From the NCBI GenBank assembly GCA_012960475.1, contig DUBE01000029.1, positions 1-64,000 of the forward strand: a stretch of DNA of 64,000 bases, written 5' to 3'. Made by a program: the position numbers and the translations under genes. Shown here piece by piece: positions 9,094 to 18,560 of this stretch. This DNA is from Planctomycetota bacterium. GTDB lineage: Bacteria > Planctomycetota > UBA1135 > GCA-002686595. The notes under the pieces are model-generated. The model did not search any database and was not told where the DNA came from. It was given only the letters and a program-made list of their open reading frames with translations. Every line of letters begins with the position of its first letter. Within the stretch, counting starts at the first letter, position 1.

Positions 9094-10076
9094 GTCCCTC
9101 CACCAGCCTGCTGGAAATGGTCGCGCCTATCGAGCAGGACCTGCTCGCCATGGGGGAAGCCCTGGCGGCGGAGTTGGTCACGGACGATCCGGCGGTAGCG
9201 GAAATGGTCGCTCACCTGAGTCGTTTTCAGGGCAAGCAACTGCGGGCCAGTCTGCTCTTGCTGGTGGGCCGGGCCAGTGGCAATCAGGCGCACGAGATGC
9301 CCGTGGTGGCGGCCGTGGTTGAGTTGATCCACCTGGCGACCCTGGTGCATGACGATGTGCTCGACGGGGCCGAGATTCGGCGTCAACTGCCAAGCATCAA
9401 TACCGCCTGGGACAATCAAGTCGCGGTGCTGCTGGGGGATTGGCTCTACTCCCGTGCCTTTGCTCGTTCCACCGGCTTGACTTTTCCCCTGGCCAGCCAG
9501 ATTCTGGCGCACACCACCCAGGCGATCTGCGTGGGCGAAATCCGTCAGGCCCTGGGCCGGCATCGTTTTGATGCCACGCCCGAGGAATATGAGCGCATCG
9601 CCCTGGCCAAGACCGGGGTGCTCTATGGGGCCGCGGCGGAGCTTGGCGTGCGCTACGGGCGTGAGGGTCAAGAGGAGCTGGGTGGCAAGATGCGCTTGAT
9701 GGGTCAGGACTTGGGGCTGGCCTTTCAGATTGCCGACGACCTGCTCGATATAGAGGGTGAGCAGGCGATGGTGGGTAAAAGCGTGGGTACCGACATTGAT
9801 GATGGCAAGGTTACTCTGCCGGTGCTTTACGCCTGGCGGGACGCAGATTCCAATGGACGGAGGGCGATCGAAGCAGCCTACCTCGATCCCGATTGCAGCG
9901 ACCGTCGCGCTGCTCTGTTCGTAGCATGTGATCTCGACCAGGGTTGTCGGCGTGCACGCGCCCGGGCCGATGAGTTGATCGTTCGGGCTCAGGATCGCTT
10001 GCTGCAGTTGCCCTCCGGCGAAATCCGTCATTCTCTTGAGCGTCTGCTCAAATTCACCCTGGATCGCAGTTCTTGA
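9090..10076 (+). CDS. Polyprenyl diphosphate synthase
   Basis: A 328-residue trans-isoprenyl diphosphate synthase. The first Asp-rich motif DDVLD is at about residues 88-92 (LVHDDVLDGAEIRR) and the second is FQIADDLLDIEGE. The region GKQLRASLLLL gives the family's substrate-binding Arg. Such enzymes condense isopentenyl diphosphate to long-chain (C30-C50) polyprenyl diphosphates, typically for quinone side chains. Chain length cannot be fixed from the sequence alone. The ATG at 9090 overlaps the mobA stop (ATGA). Co-transcription with the cytochrome-maturation genes downstream is plausible and would fit a respiratory role. Confidence 0.9.
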   Translation: MSPSTSLLEMVAPIEQDLLAMGEALAAELVTDDPAVAEMVAHLSRFQGKQLRASLLLLVGRASGNQAHEMPVVAAVVELIHLATLVHDDVLDGAEIRRQLPSINTAWDNQVAVLLGDWLYSRAFARSTGLTFPLASQILAHTTQAICVGEIRQALGRHRFDATPEEYERIALAKTGVLYGAAAELGVRYGREGQEELGGKMRLMGQDLGLAFQIADDLLDIEGEQAMVGKSVGTDIDDGKVTLPVLYAWRDADSNGRRAIEAAYLDPDCSDRRAALFVACDLDQGCRRARARADELIVRAQDRLLQLPSGEIRHSLERLLKFTLDRSS

Positions 10077-10084
10077 GTTTCTCC

Positions 10085-11182
10085 ATGTTGCGCGCTGCCT
10101 TAGTTGTGTGCCTGGTGCTGGGTTTCCTGGCTGGCTGTGGTCGGGACTCCAAGGCCACGATTGAAGCTCGCCGGGTGGCTCCCACGGCTTCCTCGCCCGT
10201 GCTGGTAGGAGCCACCTCGGATCAGCGCTTCGGCCCGTCCCAGCAGCCTGGATCTGCGGCTCAGAAGGCGAGCGACAGCTTGGTTTACGAACTGCCGCCG
10301 GGATGGAAGGTATTGCCCGCGAAGGAGCCGCGGCTCTTCAATCTTGAAGTCGCCGGTGCGCAGAACTGCAACGCCTACTTGGTGATGTTGCCTGGGGCTG
10401 GTGGGGGTATGGAGGACAACATCGAGCGCTGGCAGTTGCAGATGGGGAGCACGGACGGACTCGCCGCCGGGGTTGTTGAACGGCGCCAGGTCTTGCTGTT
10501 GGGAGGGCAAGCGACCTTGGTGGTGATTGACGGGCACTACCGCGGCATGGGGGAAGCGGATCTTGCTGACGCGCGCATGGTGGGTGCGATCTTGCCCGCG
10601 CCCCAGTTCACTCTTTTTGCCAAGATGACCGGGCCCCGGGCCTTGGTGGAGTCCGAAACCCCGGCTTTTGAGGCTTGGTGCGCATCCTTGGCCTTGAGCC
10701 CGGAACTACAGCCCAAGCCTGTGGCCTCCCTGCCCGGCACTCCGAATGGCGGGGCTGGCGGCCCTGGATTTTCCTGGGACGTGCCCGAGGGCTGGCGTGA
10801 TCTGGGTCCGCGCAGGATGCGCCTGGCGAGCTTTGGGGTGGGTGAGCACTGTGAGTGCTCGATCAGTACCGCCGGGGGTACGCCTGAGGCTAATGCGGAT
10901 CGCTGGCTGGGCCAGATGGGCGCAAGTCCCCTTGGGGCAGGTGGCTATGGGGAACTCGCGCGCATGTCCACGGGCTTGGGCGAGGCGGTGCTTGTGCAGG
11001 CGGATGGTGTTTGGCGTGGCATGAATGGAGAGACCATTGAGAGCGCGCGCCTTGTCGGTGCGATTCTGCCTCTGCCACGCACAAATGTCTTCGTCAAGCT
11101 CTGGGGGCCCAAGGATGCGGTTGCTGCGGCTCAAGAAGACTTCGAACAACTGACCCGCAGTCTGCGCATGGGGGGCAAGTGA
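10085..11182 (+). CDS. Lipoprotein with an internally duplicated domain
   Basis: 365 residues from ATG 10085 (a TTG at 10073 is in frame). The signal peptide ends LAGC, so this is a predicted lipoprotein. Two similar halves follow: one opening LPPGWKVLPAKEPRLFNLEVAG...NIERWQLQMG (about residues 80-210), the other VPEGWRDLGPRRMRLASFGVGE...NADRWLGQMG (about 235-365). Both end with a KMTGPRALV or KLWGPKDAV segment followed by a short helix. The function is unknown. It is immediately upstream of and overlapping ResB, so a role in assembling or protecting cytochromes at the outer face of the membrane is possible but unproven. Confidence 0.75.
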   Translation: MLRAALVVCLVLGFLAGCGRDSKATIEARRVAPTASSPVLVGATSDQRFGPSQQPGSAAQKASDSLVYELPPGWKVLPAKEPRLFNLEVAGAQNCNAYLVMLPGAGGGMEDNIERWQLQMGSTDGLAAGVVERRQVLLLGGQATLVVIDGHYRGMGEADLADARMVGAILPAPQFTLFAKMTGPRALVESETPAFEAWCASLALSPELQPKPVASLPGTPNGGAGGPGFSWDVPEGWRDLGPRRMRLASFGVGEHCECSISTAGGTPEANADRWLGQMGASPLGAGGYGELARMSTGLGEAVLVQADGVWRGMNGETIESARLVGAILPLPRTNVFVKLWGPKDAVAAAQEDFEQLTRSLRMGGK

Positions 11183-12507
11183 TGTTTGCCCTGATCGATC
11201 TTCACTCCTTGGATGGGACCATTCCGTTCTGGGCTTGCATGGGGCTGCTCTTGATCGCGGGGCTTGCCAACCGAGGGCTAGGCAAGTCCTTGATGGGGAT
11301 TCTCGGGTCCTTCCACCTTGCCGTTGGGTGTCTCTTCGGGCTCTTCTTGATTTCTTATTTTGGCACCGAGGCTCAGGTGGAAATAGGCCTCTTTGCGGCA
11401 ACGCAAAAGTACTTTGAATCGTGGCTGCTGACGGAACGCTTTCGGACGCCCCTTGAATTTGTGATCGCCGTGCCACTCCCTGGAGGCCAGCTCTTGATGA
11501 GCCTCCTGGCTCTCAACCTCATGGCGGGAGGCCTGGTGCGGGTGGGCAGGAGCTTTCTGTCTGCTCAGAACAATCGGCGCAAGGCTCTCTTGGGTGCGCT
11601 CATGGTGACCCACATGGGAGTGGTCGTGCTTCTGGCAGCGGGCCTCGTCAAGTTGCACTTCTCGGAGACGGGCCATGTGACCCTTTATGAGGGCGAGTCA
11701 GCCACGGAGTTTGTCAGCTTCCACGAGTGGGAGGTTGTGATTCACGATGCAGCGAGTGAGACCGAGGTGGAGGAGTGGATCATCCCGGAATCCGATTTTG
11801 CAGACTTGGAAGCCGACTCGCGTACATTCAATGCGCCGGGACTGCCCTTTGAATTGGTGCTTGAGCATTATGCGGCCAATGCCAGGCCTGAGGTCGCGGG
11901 GGGCAGCGTTCCAATCGCCGCGGACGCTTCCGTCAGTGACGGCTGGGTGTTGGCGCCCAAGGAGCGCGAACCCGAGAACGAGCGCAACGTGGCGGGCCTG
12001 CTGGCCAAGATCAGGCCCAGTGGTTCCGCGCTCACCATTCCCGCGATCCTCTCAGGATTCGAGCGTTACCCCTTCACCTTCAAGGCAGGGGGCAAGGACT
12101 GGGCCGTGAGTCTGCGCCACAGGCGTTTCTCCCTGCCAGGGGAGATCAAGTTGCTCGACTTTCACCGGGAGTTGCACCCCGGCACAGGAATGCCGCGGGT
12201 GTTTCGCTCGGATGTGGAATGGACGGAGGCCGATTCCAGCGCTCCTCCCGAAAAGATCCGAATTGCCATGAACGAGCCCCTGCGCCGAGATGGACATGCG
12301 CTCTTTCAGGCCAATTGGGGTCCACAGAATGACCCCGATGCCCAGCGTTTCTACAGCCAACTGGAAGTTGCCCGCAATCCTTCCGATCACTGGCCCACAG
12401 TGGCGGTGATCATCATCGGGCTCTCCTTGTCCTTGGCCCTTGGGTTGCGTCTCTTGGCATACATGCGCCAGCAAGCGAGCCGCCGCTTGCGGGAGGAACA
12501 GGCGTGA
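11182..12507 (+). CDS. resB: Cytochrome c biogenesis protein ResB (Ccs1)-like
   Basis: About 441 residues. Three N-terminal membrane segments (WACMGLLLIAGLA, FHLAVGCLFGLFLISYF, ALLGALMVTHMGVVVLLAAGLVKL), a long extracytoplasmic domain, and a last membrane helix before a basic tail give the ResB/Ccs1 topology of cytochrome c maturation System II. ResB works with CcsA to carry haem across the membrane and attach it to apocytochromes c. The ATG (overlapping the previous stop) is preferred over the GTG just before it. The next gene, ccsA, overlaps by 4 nt, which supports the assignment even though ResB sequences diverge quickly. Confidence 0.85.
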   Translation: MFALIDLHSLDGTIPFWACMGLLLIAGLANRGLGKSLMGILGSFHLAVGCLFGLFLISYFGTEAQVEIGLFAATQKYFESWLLTERFRTPLEFVIAVPLPGGQLLMSLLALNLMAGGLVRVGRSFLSAQNNRRKALLGALMVTHMGVVVLLAAGLVKLHFSETGHVTLYEGESATEFVSFHEWEVVIHDAASETEVEEWIIPESDFADLEADSRTFNAPGLPFELVLEHYAANARPEVAGGSVPIAADASVSDGWVLAPKEREPENERNVAGLLAKIRPSGSALTIPAILSGFERYPFTFKAGGKDWAVSLRHRRFSLPGEIKLLDFHRELHPGTGMPRVFRSDVEWTEADSSAPPEKIRIAMNEPLRRDGHALFQANWGPQNDPDAQRFYSQLEVARNPSDHWPTVAVIIIGLSLSLALGLRLLAYMRQQASRRLREEQA

Positions 12508-14501
12508 ACAGGATTCTCATGTCCCAGACCTTGAATCTTGTCCTGGTTGGACTCTGCCTGGGCTGGTGTGCGCCCTTGCAAGCTCAGGCTACGCAACAGG
12601 ATTCCACCCCGTCGCGCTCGTTCGAGTGGTCACCAGAGTTGATCGCGACCGCGGAGGGCTTGCCTCTTCAGCATGGGGGGCGTATCAAGCCCTTGCGGAC
12701 TTGGGCCGACTTCAAGCTCCTGGCACTCTCTTCCGGACGCAAGGTCAAGATCGAGCAGGAGGGAGAGACGGTCAAGATCGACGCTGTGGCCTGGATCTTG
12801 GATTGCATGTTCTTCCCCGAGTTGGCCATGACCTATCCGGTCCTTATCTGCGATGACACCAGTGTGCTGCGCGCGGTTGGCATGGACCTTGAGGATCATG
12901 GCCGTCGGGATCGCTTCAGCTTGCAGGAGTTGCAAGGGGTGACTGTGAAACTCATGCAGAGTGCCCGGCGTATTCAGGCCATGGACGAAGGTGAACGCAC
13001 TCGCGAGGAGACGCAGACTTTCGACTTTGCACTGCGCTTGCGGACATTGCAGGGCCTGCACAGACTCCTGGCTCCGGTGCATGCGGAAATCTCCGCACCA
13101 CCGGGATCGGCCGTGGAGGAGTGGGCTGTTGCAGGCAAGCTGAACCTGGTGACTGTGCTGGCGAATCTGGAGGAGGTCCGGGATGCCTTGCAGTCCGCAG
13201 GAGAAGAAGGCCAGCGTGTGGCGTCAGATCTTGGAGCGGCTTTGGAAGCTGCATCCTTGTCTGGAGCTTCTGAGTTGTCCCTGGTGCCCCCCGCTGGAAC
13301 GCGTACAGACGACGAGGAATGGTTGGATCTGGGCGAGGCCCTGGCCGCTGTTCTGACCGACGAGCACACCACCAGCCGCGAGGTCCTGGTGGCCTTGAAG
13401 ACTGCTCAGGATGCGGCCACCGCTGGCGATGTGGAAGACTTGCAAGTCGCTCTGGCGCGCTTGGTTGAAGTGACTTCACAGCGAGCGACGGCACGCGGGG
13501 AATTGCGGACCGTGGCTTCAGAGGTTTCTTTCCAGAATGCTGGGCTCTTCATCTGGGCCCTGGTCTTGTTCATCGCGGCTTTCTTGAGTGGGGTCCTGGC
13601 TCTCCTGCCGGGAACCCGTTGGCTGGGCTGGTCCACTTGGGGCTTGCTAGCAGGGGGCGCCGGGGCCCTGCTGGTTGGGATCAGCTGGCGTTGTTGGATC
13701 AACGGGCGACCGCCGATCACGACCCTCTATGAAACCACTCCCTTCATCGGTGTTTGTGGTGTGCTCTTGTCCATGGGCGTGGCGCGGATTCAACGCCAGC
13801 GTGCGCTCTTGCCCTTGGGTGCAGTGTTCGGTGTGGCGATCATGTTCCTCTCCCTGCGCCTGGAACAGTTGGATGCGGTTTCAACTGGGGACTCCATCAA
13901 GAACCTGGTTGCCGTGTTGGACACCAACTTTTGGTTGTCCACCCACGTGACCTCGATCACCTTCGGCTATTGCGCGGGCCTCTTTGCCTGGGCATTGGCG
14001 GCCACCTGGGTGCTTGCATTGCCCCTGGTCCAAATCCGGCGGAAACGGCACGGGGCAAGCGCTGCGGGCTGGCACCGCGCCCTGACCCGCTCGATCTACG
14101 GAGTCGTGGCCTTCGGTCTCATGTTCTCATTGGTGGGGACAATTCTGGGGGGCATCTGGGCGAACTACTCCTGGGGCCGGTTCTGGGGTTGGGATCCCAA
14201 GGAGAATGGCGCCCTGGTGATCGTGCTCTGGCAGTTGGTCATCCTGCATGCACGCCAGGGAGGCTTGATCAAGGACCTGGGTCTGGCCCTGACCACAGTG
14301 GTCTTGGGTAGCGTAGTGGTCTTTTCCTGGTTTGGCGTCAACCAACTGGGGGTCGGGCTGCACTCATATGGATTCACCACGGGAGCTGCAACGGCCATGA
14401 CAATCTGGCACAGCATGAACGTGGCGTTGATCCTGTGGGGATTGGTTTGGTGGTTGTTGGCTTACATGAAGGGATCCTCAAGCGGGAAGCGTGCGGCTTG
14501 A
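12504..14501 (+). CDS. ccsA: Cytochrome c assembly protein CcsA/ResC with large N-terminal extension
   Basis: 665 residues. The C-terminal half is the CcsA/CcmC haem-handling domain with about eight membrane helices and the tryptophan-rich WWD motif (WANYSWGRFWGWDPKENGALV), plus conserved His residues. The first ~350 residues form a signal peptide and a mostly helical extracytoplasmic domain (QHGGRIKPLRTWADFKLL) that typical CcsA proteins of ~300-400 aa lack; similar extensions occur in ResBC-type fusions in Bacteroidota and Planctomycetota. With ResB it forms the System II cytochrome c synthetase. Confidence 0.9.
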   Translation: MNRILMSQTLNLVLVGLCLGWCAPLQAQATQQDSTPSRSFEWSPELIATAEGLPLQHGGRIKPLRTWADFKLLALSSGRKVKIEQEGETVKIDAVAWILDCMFFPELAMTYPVLICDDTSVLRAVGMDLEDHGRRDRFSLQELQGVTVKLMQSARRIQAMDEGERTREETQTFDFALRLRTLQGLHRLLAPVHAEISAPPGSAVEEWAVAGKLNLVTVLANLEEVRDALQSAGEEGQRVASDLGAALEAASLSGASELSLVPPAGTRTDDEEWLDLGEALAAVLTDEHTTSREVLVALKTAQDAATAGDVEDLQVALARLVEVTSQRATARGELRTVASEVSFQNAGLFIWALVLFIAAFLSGVLALLPGTRWLGWSTWGLLAGGAGALLVGISWRCWINGRPPITTLYETTPFIGVCGVLLSMGVARIQRQRALLPLGAVFGVAIMFLSLRLEQLDAVSTGDSIKNLVAVLDTNFWLSTHVTSITFGYCAGLFAWALAATWVLALPLVQIRRKRHGASAAGWHRALTRSIYGVVAFGLMFSLVGTILGGIWANYSWGRFWGWDPKENGALVIVLWQLVILHARQGGLIKDLGLALTTVVLGSVVVFSWFGVNQLGVGLHSYGFTTGAATAMTIWHSMNVALILWGLVWWLLAYMKGSSSGKRAA

Positions 14502-14537
14502 GAGCGGTGTCCTAAGATGAAACCTTGAGCAAGGAAA

Positions 14538-15449
14538 ATGATGGATACCCAAATTCTTGACGGAAAAGCCACTGCCCTCACGATTCGAGCGGAGCTGGCT
14601 AAGGCAACCGCGAAACTCAAGGCCCACAATGTGAAGCCCGGCCTGGTGGTGATCCTGGTGGGAGAAGATCCCGCCAGTCAGATCTATGTGCGTAACAAGG
14701 ACCGAGCTGCCAGCGGGGCAGGCTTTGAGGTGAACACGATCCGCCTGCCAGAGACGGTCTCACAGCAGGCCCTGGAAGCCGAGGTGGAGAAACTCAACCA
14801 GGATCCCAAGGTGCACGGGATCTTGGTGCAGTTGCCTCTACCCGGAACGCTGAACGCCGGCGCAGTGGTGGATTGTCTCGATCCTGCCAAGGATGTGGAT
14901 GGGTTGTCTCCCCGTTCGGTGGCGGCCTGGACCCTGGGCCGCCCTGGCCACAAGCCCTGCACTCCCGCCGGTTGCATTGAGTTGCTTGATCGCTATTCCA
15001 TCGACATCAGCGGCCTGCACATGGTGATTGTCGGGCGTTCCATGCTTGTGGGTAAGCCCCTTGCGGCCCTGGCCATGGCGCGCAACGCCACTGTGACGGT
15101 CTGTCACTCCCGGACTCAGGATCTGGCGGGGCATTGTCGTCAGGCCGATGTGCTGGTGGCCGCTGTGGGCCGGGCCAAGCTGATTCAAGGTGACTGGGTG
15201 CGGTCCGGAGCGATTGTGTTGGATGTGGGCATCAACCGTGGCGAGGACGGCAAGCTGGTCGGGGATGCGGACCAGGCTGGAATGATGGGGCGCGCAAGGG
15301 CCCTCACCCCCGTGCCCGGCGGTATCGGGCCCATGACCATAGCCATGCTGATCAGGAATACCTTCTGTTGCGCAGCCCGGAGCGTTGGGTTGGACCCCGA
15401 GGTCCTGTTGGCGGAAGCGGCGGCATGTACCGAGGGCGCGGAGGCCTAG
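14538..15449 (+). CDS. folD: Bifunctional methylenetetrahydrofolate dehydrogenase / cyclohydrolase
   Basis: 303 residues. Motifs in order: VVILVGEDPASQIYVRNKDRA (contains the catalytic Tyr and Lys), VHGILVQLPLP, DGLSPRSVAAWTLG, the NADP-binding GRSMLVGKPLAALAMARNATV, and the C-terminal PVPGGIGPMTIAMLIRNT. The enzyme oxidises 5,10-methylene-THF to methenyl-THF and hydrolyses it to 10-formyl-THF in the cytoplasm. It starts 36 bp after ccsA and is followed 3 bp later by the rhomboid gene. Confidence 0.96.
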   Translation: MMDTQILDGKATALTIRAELAKATAKLKAHNVKPGLVVILVGEDPASQIYVRNKDRAASGAGFEVNTIRLPETVSQQALEAEVEKLNQDPKVHGILVQLPLPGTLNAGAVVDCLDPAKDVDGLSPRSVAAWTLGRPGHKPCTPAGCIELLDRYSIDISGLHMVIVGRSMLVGKPLAALAMARNATVTVCHSRTQDLAGHCRQADVLVAAVGRAKLIQGDWVRSGAIVLDVGINRGEDGKLVGDADQAGMMGRARALTPVPGGIGPMTIAMLIRNTFCCAARSVGLDPEVLLAEAAACTEGAEA

Positions 15450-15452
15450 CGT

Positions 15453-16289
15453 ATGTCCTTTGAAGGAGCCGGAGGCCATGGGGGCCCCCAGATCGGATTT
15501 CCCCCTCTGACCCCGGGGGTGCGTCGGCTGTTGATCGTGATGGTGGCAGCCTATGTCCTCTACCTGATCGCGACTTTTGCACCTGTCATGCGCGAGGGCA
15601 TCCCCACCTGGCTCGGGCTGGACGCCAACCGTTGGGGTTCCATGGCCCCCTTCTTTCCCTTCTGGCAGTTGGGCACCTATATGTTCCTGCACTCCGACAT
15701 GGGTTTGAGCCACATCCTGTTCAACATGCTGGGGCTGTACTTCTTCGGCACCATGCTTGAAGGATCGATCGGTGCCCGCAGGTTGTACACCCAGTTCTTC
15801 TTGGCTGGAATGATCGGAGCCTTGGTGCATCTGTTTGCAATTTGGGTTTCGTCTGGCAGTCGTCCGGTGGTGGGGGCATCCGGCGCGGTACTTGGACTTG
15901 TGGTCAGCTGTGCGGTGATGCACCCCAAGCGCATGGTGTTGGTGCTCTTTATCCCCGTGCAGTTGTGGGTCCTGGCGGCCATCGTGATTTCCGGAGATCT
16001 GCTGGGTGTGCTGGTGCAATTGCGCGACGGGGGCTCCGATGGTGTGGCCCATTGGGTGCACTTGGGAGGAGCGGCCTGGGGAGCGCTGGCGGCCTGGCGT
16101 GGCTGGCTGTCCTTTGACCCCCTGAATCGGTTGCAGGCGCGTTGGGCCGCTCGCAAGGTAGAGGTGCACATGGTGGAGGAAGCCGAACTCGACCGGCTGC
16201 TGCAGAAGATCCAGCGGGAGGGGATAAGCTCGCTCTCGCGCAGCGAACGCTCCTTGCTCAAGCGGGCCTCCGCGCGCCGCAAGGGCTGA
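15453..16289 (+). CDS. Rhomboid-family intramembrane serine protease
   Basis: 278 residues with about six membrane segments. The catalytic Ser143 lies in GASGAVLG (the GxSG motif) and the partner His in AHWVHLGGAAWG (His203, with His200 nearby). HSDMGLSHILFNMLGLYFFG provides the conserved H..HxxxN motif of the second membrane helix. Rhomboids cleave transmembrane helices of other proteins. The C-terminal ~70 residues are a charged cytoplasmic tail (LDRLLQKIQREG..LSRSERSLLKRAS), a form common in planctomycetes and relatives. Substrates unknown. Confidence 0.92.
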   Translation: MSFEGAGGHGGPQIGFPPLTPGVRRLLIVMVAAYVLYLIATFAPVMREGIPTWLGLDANRWGSMAPFFPFWQLGTYMFLHSDMGLSHILFNMLGLYFFGTMLEGSIGARRLYTQFFLAGMIGALVHLFAIWVSSGSRPVVGASGAVLGLVVSCAVMHPKRMVLVLFIPVQLWVLAAIVISGDLLGVLVQLRDGGSDGVAHWVHLGGAAWGALAAWRGWLSFDPLNRLQARWAARKVEVHMVEEAELDRLLQKIQREGISSLSRSERSLLKRASARRKG

Positions 16290-16378
16290 GGGCGCTTGTA
16301 TCACCGGGCCAGGCGCGGTGGGAGTCGTCCTCCTGGGGTCTTGAGCCTGGGGGCGTTCATAGTACCCCCGGCAGGCGC

Positions 16379-16384
16379 TAGAAT
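16379..16384 (+). promoter_or_regulatory. Candidate -10 element TAGAAT before the 16438 gene
   Basis: TAGAAT is 53 nt upstream of the ATG; TTCATA 17 nt further upstream could be a weak -35 box. Confidence 0.35.
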
Positions 16385-16437
16385 CGGGTCAAGCCCCAGT
16401 AGTGTCCCTCCTTGGTGCGCCCCGGGGCTCATTTCCC

Positions 16438-18456
16438 ATGAAACCGAACCCGCGCCATTTCAGTTTGTTGTTGATCGTTCTCTGTGCTTCCATGATGGGG
16501 GTGCGTCCCGTCCTGGCCCCCGCTGAGGCTCAGGAGACTTTCAAGTCCAGTTTCGAATTGGCGCGTAAGGTTGGGGACAAGTCGCGCATGCGTCAGTTGG
16601 TCAAGGGGGACATGGATGGAGCGGTGGCTTTCATCCTTGAGGTGGCGGAGGGCATCGTGAACAACCCCAACGAATTGGTCTTCGAACGCATGGAGGCTTT
16701 GCGCGAGACCTGGAAGGCGGAGGTGCGTACGGATTTTTGCGACAAGATGGAGACCTTCTTCTCAAGTCTTCCGGGGCCCCTCAAGCGCGATCGACGGCGC
16801 TTGCGTGTGAGCTATGACAAGCTCGCCAAGGAATGGCAGGCCAACGTTGCCGGAGACAGGGATCGCGGTGAATTCAACCGCATCGGGGCGGAGTTCACGT
16901 CTCTGGCGGATGCATTCGGGGTACTTCGGGATCGCTACTTCGAGTCCAATTCATGGCAGTATGTGGCGCTCTCCTATGACAGTGCCTACGAGAAGAACGG
17001 GCCAGACTACAAGGCGGCGGCCAAGGCTTATTCCAGGTGCATAGAGACACGCGAAGAGATCGGCCTGAAAGACACAGTTTTCAAGAGCTTTGCGGTGCGG
17101 TTGAAAGCCCTCGAAAAGCTCGGTTATGGCAAGCCCCCGGAAAAGGGCTCGGCGGAAGCGGTCGCTGCTGCAGAGTTTGCCAAGCCGGTTGTGCTCAGCT
17201 CGAGCTTTGAGATGCTCCCCGAGATTGAATCCCTGCAGAGGCCCAACTACCGGCTCGACTCGCATTATGTGATCTGGCCCATGCTGGCCCTAAAGGGCGT
17301 AGATTCCACCTCGAAGTTCGCGCGCATGGAGGGAGGGCCCACTGCGATTCGCACGAAGGCTTCCGAGGTCATGCTGGACACGGACGGGGATGGGGTCGGA
17401 GATCTGGAGATTCCCCTGCGCGGCAAGCCGCAGGCAGTTGAGTTGCAGCTGGGGGATGGGGAGGCCAAGCGGGGTTGGGGTTTTCTGGCTGTTGTGGGTC
17501 ACGAAAAAGTGCAGTACCAGGGCCTCGAAATGAACGCAGCGATCCAGGACAAGTTTGCTGGCATCTACCTGGCCCCAGCTGGTTCTGCGCGCTACGACTT
17601 GGACGGTACGCCTCTGCGTATCATTGATGAGAATCTCAACGGGGTTTACGGGGACGTCCCTCTTTCCTGGGGCAGCATGGGTATCTCCACCGATCACTTC
17701 GAACCCGAGGTGGATTCGATGGTCATCGGTGAGGGCAAACGAGCCGTGCCCTACAGCGAATACGTCAAGGTGGGAGAGGGGTGGTATCAGTTGGAGCCTC
17801 TCAACGGTGGTGCCCAGTTGCAGGTCACGCGGGTTCAGTTTCCCACTGGTGAGCTGACCCTCAGTTGGGGCAAGGGCCTCAAGCCCGACTTCCTGGTGGT
17901 CAAGGGGCGTGACCGTTTCGCGAACTGTTATTTTGATCTGACTTCCGCCAAGAAGGTTGAGGTCCCCGTGGGGCGTTACAGCATCAGCTATGGACGGTTA
18001 TCCAAAGGCAAGCGCTTGCAGTCCATGAAGGCCTTGATCCTCGGAGACAACAACACCAGAGCTTTTGATGTGTCCGCTGGCGAGACTGTCAAGGTTGAGG
18101 CAGGCGGTCCCTTCGACTTGGAGTTCGAGATTGAAGACGGGGGCGACAAGTTCACGGTTCCCGGGGGCAGCGTGGTGGTGGCCGGTCGGGCCGGTGAGCG
18201 CTATGAGCGCCTCTGGAACTGTGTGCTGAATCCTGCCGTATCCTGGCGCAAGGCCGGATCCAAGCGTGGCACCAAGGGGGATTCCATGGGGGTCCACATG
18301 GATCGCGAGGCCATGAGCAAGTTCGGCTACTCGGCGATCTGGTTTCCCAAGGATCTTGAACTGGACCTGCGCAAGGGGACCGAGGACTACGAGGTGCAAT
18401 TAATAGTGAAGAAGAACAAGCTGTTTGGCAAGATCACCTCTTCTTGGCGTGATTGA
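16438..18456 (+). CDS. Exported protein of unknown function
   Basis: 672 residues from ATG 16438, which starts a clear signal peptide (MKPNPRHFSLLLIVLCASMMG...PAEAQ). I do not recognise the family. The first third is helical and charged, with a segment resembling a tetratricopeptide-like repeat (YVALSYDSAYEKNGPDYKAAAKAYSRCIETREEIG). The remainder looks beta-rich and contains an Asp-rich loop (MLDTDGDGVGDLEIPL) that could bind calcium, and a second similar one (IDENLNGVYGDVP). It is likely periplasmic or surface-located. Neighbours (rhomboid, serS) give no clue to its job. Confidence 0.75.
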   Translation: MKPNPRHFSLLLIVLCASMMGVRPVLAPAEAQETFKSSFELARKVGDKSRMRQLVKGDMDGAVAFILEVAEGIVNNPNELVFERMEALRETWKAEVRTDFCDKMETFFSSLPGPLKRDRRRLRVSYDKLAKEWQANVAGDRDRGEFNRIGAEFTSLADAFGVLRDRYFESNSWQYVALSYDSAYEKNGPDYKAAAKAYSRCIETREEIGLKDTVFKSFAVRLKALEKLGYGKPPEKGSAEAVAAAEFAKPVVLSSSFEMLPEIESLQRPNYRLDSHYVIWPMLALKGVDSTSKFARMEGGPTAIRTKASEVMLDTDGDGVGDLEIPLRGKPQAVELQLGDGEAKRGWGFLAVVGHEKVQYQGLEMNAAIQDKFAGIYLAPAGSARYDLDGTPLRIIDENLNGVYGDVPLSWGSMGISTDHFEPEVDSMVIGEGKRAVPYSEYVKVGEGWYQLEPLNGGAQLQVTRVQFPTGELTLSWGKGLKPDFLVVKGRDRFANCYFDLTSAKKVEVPVGRYSISYGRLSKGKRLQSMKALILGDNNTRAFDVSAGETVKVEAGGPFDLEFEIEDGGDKFTVPGGSVVVAGRAGERYERLWNCVLNPAVSWRKAGSKRGTKGDSMGVHMDREAMSKFGYSAIWFPKDLELDLRKGTEDYEVQLIVKKNKLFGKITSSWRD

Positions 18457-18560
18457 TCCAAGCTGGACCTTTGACAAGGATCCTGACACCTTGAGCCTGG
18501 CTTCCGGAGCATCGTTCTCACTCAGTCTCTCCTAGACCCCTCGACCGACCCCAACTACCC

